A stretch of DNA of 7,047 bases from Myxococcales bacterium (GTDB taxonomy: Bacteria > Myxococcota > Polyangia > Fen-1088). A model generated the notes under the pieces. It had not been told where the DNA came from and did not search any database. It saw nothing but the letters and a program-made list of their open reading frames with translations. Shown here piece after piece: positions 6,053 through 7,047 of this stretch; within the stretch, counting starts at the first letter, position 1; each line of letters starts with the position of its first letter. The stretch is taken from the NCBI GenBank assembly GCA_003157315.1, contig PMJE01000024.1, positions 1 through 7,047 on the forward strand, written 5' to 3'. Position numbers and translations under genes: made by a program.

Positions 6053-7047
6053 GCGCCCAGCTCCTCGAAGTTCGCCTGGATCTTCACCGCCAGCTTGGCC
6101 GCCTCCTTGTGCAGATCCGCCAGCTCGACGTGGATATCCCGCATGGCTTGCTCGAAGTCGAAGTCCTCGTCCACCTCGGGTGGGGCCACGCCCACGTAGC
6201 GGCCGGGGGTCAGGCTCCAGTCGGCCTTCTCGATCTCCTTGCGCGTGACCACCTTGCACAAGCCGGGGACGTCCTGCATCTCGGCCTGGGGGAAGCGATC
6301 TTGCAGCCAGGCGATCTGGCGGTGGAAATACGCCGCGTGCTTGAGCTGCTCGACAGCGACCTTGCGATGCTCCTCCAGGAGCTTGATGCTGTTGCCGAGC
6401 TTGCGACGGTCGAGGTCCGCGCCCTCGATCTCGATAGCGAGCTGGCCAGCGCGAACGCTGAGCTTGTAGAGCAGGTCGACTTGCTTGACCAGGCCCTTCA
6501 GGCCCTCTGCCAGGGGATCGAACGCCTCGCGGGCCGCGTGCTGGGCCTTATTGCTGGCGGGTGGGTTGCCGCCGTACTTGGCGGCGAAGGCGTCAAGATT
6601 CTTCACCAGGGGTTTGCGGTCCGCCACGTAAGCCTCGGTCGCTTCCTTTAGCTCGGCGAAGGCGTCGGTGAATCCCTGTGCCTGATCCTTCGTGACTCCC
6701 TTCGGTTTGCCGATGTTCGCGGCGAATAGCGTGAGATCCCCGGTGATCGCCTTGCGCGTGTTCTCGAACGGCACCAGCGCGGCCTCCACCTTGGCGGACT
6801 CGGCACAGGTCTGGGCGACGTACCCCTTCACCAGGCCCAGGAAACGATCCTGCTGCCCACGATAGAGCCACACGACGGCGGTCAGGTTGGCCATCTGCTC
6901 GGGCGAGAAGTCGTAGATCTTGCGCGTGACCTTGCGGAAGATCTGGCGCGCATCCAGCATCAGCACCTGGTCGCGGCGTTCCTTGGGCTTACCCCGGTCC
7001 ATGTGCCACAGCTCGCAGGGGACGGTGCGGGTGTAGAAGAAGTTGGA
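6049..7047 (-). CDS. hsdM: type I restriction-modification DNA methyltransferase subunit, C-terminal part
   Basis: 332 residues in frame from the window edge to TGA 6051-6049. The ATG at 7002 is internal, because the frame continues upstream with SNFFYTRTVPCELW, so this is the C-terminal part of the gene. HsdM transfers a methyl group from S-adenosylmethionine to adenine N6 at the site chosen by HsdS. The visible part starts just after the catalytic domain (the NPPF and SAM-binding motifs lie outside). It contains RRDQVLMLDARQIFRKVTRK (the family's VLFIDAR-like strand), a long helical stretch of about 200 residues rich in Lys, Glu, Ala and Leu, then LTPGRYVGVAPPEVDEDFDF, the family's NPGRYVG-like segment, and a final helix ending in FEELGA. 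It is the first of the three genes seen here, overlaps hsdS by four bases, and shows no damage. The helical stretch is longer than in compact HsdM proteins such as the E. coli K-12 one. Confidence 0.95.
   Translation of the reverse strand, partial: SNFFYTRTVPCELWHMDRGKPKERRDQVLMLDARQIFRKVTRKIYDFSPEQMANLTAVVWLYRGQQDRFLGLVKGYVAQTCAESAKVEAALVPFENTRKAITGDLTLFAANIGKPKGVTKDQAQGFTDAFAELKEATEAYVADRKPLVKNLDAFAAKYGGNPPASNKAQHAAREAFDPLAEGLKGLVKQVDLLYKLSVRAGQLAIEIEGADLDRRKLGNSIKLLEEHRKVAVEQLKHAAYFHRQIAWLQDRFPQAEMQDVPGLCKVVTRKEIEKADWSLTPGRYVGVAPPEVDEDFDFEQAMRDIHVELADLHKEAAKLAVKIQANFEELGA
6061..6066 (-). promoter_or_regulatory. Shine-Dalgarno of hsdS inside the end of hsdM
   Basis: GAGGAG with an 8-base spacer to the GTG at 6052. 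It supports the start that overlaps the hsdM stop by four bases, rather than the longer open frame. Confidence 0.6.

Noticed and set aside
6053..6259. 69-codon N-terminal extension of hsdS
   Set aside because: It lies entirely inside hsdM in another frame. The GTG at 6052 with GAGGAG and the GTGA overlap gives the normal HsdS length.
6109..6651. 180-codon plus-strand frame opposite hsdM
   Set aside because: Antisense shadow of a well-supported hsdM; the Leu/Ala/Val-rich composition mirrors the helical codons on the other strand.

Overview
High-GC bacterial DNA, probably from a proteobacterium. This rests only on base composition and on the look of the restriction-modification proteins; nothing in the window fixes a genus. 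The main content is most of a type I restriction-modification operon on the minus strand. Read in the direction of transcription it runs hsdM (7047 to 6049, N-terminal part beyond the window), hsdS (6052 to 4826) and hsdR (4820 to 1491). The genes are tightly packed: hsdM and hsdS overlap by four bases in a GTGA junction, and hsdS and hsdR are five bases apart. HsdM and HsdS together form the N6-adenine methyltransferase, and HsdR adds the DNA translocase and nuclease. HsdS has the usual two target recognition domains, and these have visibly lower GC than the conserved helical spacer, as expected for exchanged specificity modules.

Below hsdR (1490 to 747) is about 740 bases of uncertain content: a weak open frame (789-1313), one good stem-loop near the end of hsdR, and an isolated -10-like box. 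No RNA gene is evident there.

Below that, still on the minus strand, is a compact two-gene unit. The first gene (740 to 348) encodes a 130-residue helix-turn-helix protein whose recognition-helix segment is present three times in tandem, with a 69-base (23-codon) period. Its stop overlaps, in a TAATG junction, the start of a 30-residue Ala/Leu-rich hydrophobic peptide (348 to 256) that has its own strong Shine-Dalgarno. This short gene and the repeat are the least ordinary things in the window.

The far left (3-143) holds the 3' end of an unrecognised plus-strand gene that converges on the two-gene unit, with a GC-rich inverted repeat (206-248) between them as a possible shared transcription stop. 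A plausible but unproven reading is an accessory region in which a complete type I system sits next to a small regulator/peptide cassette.
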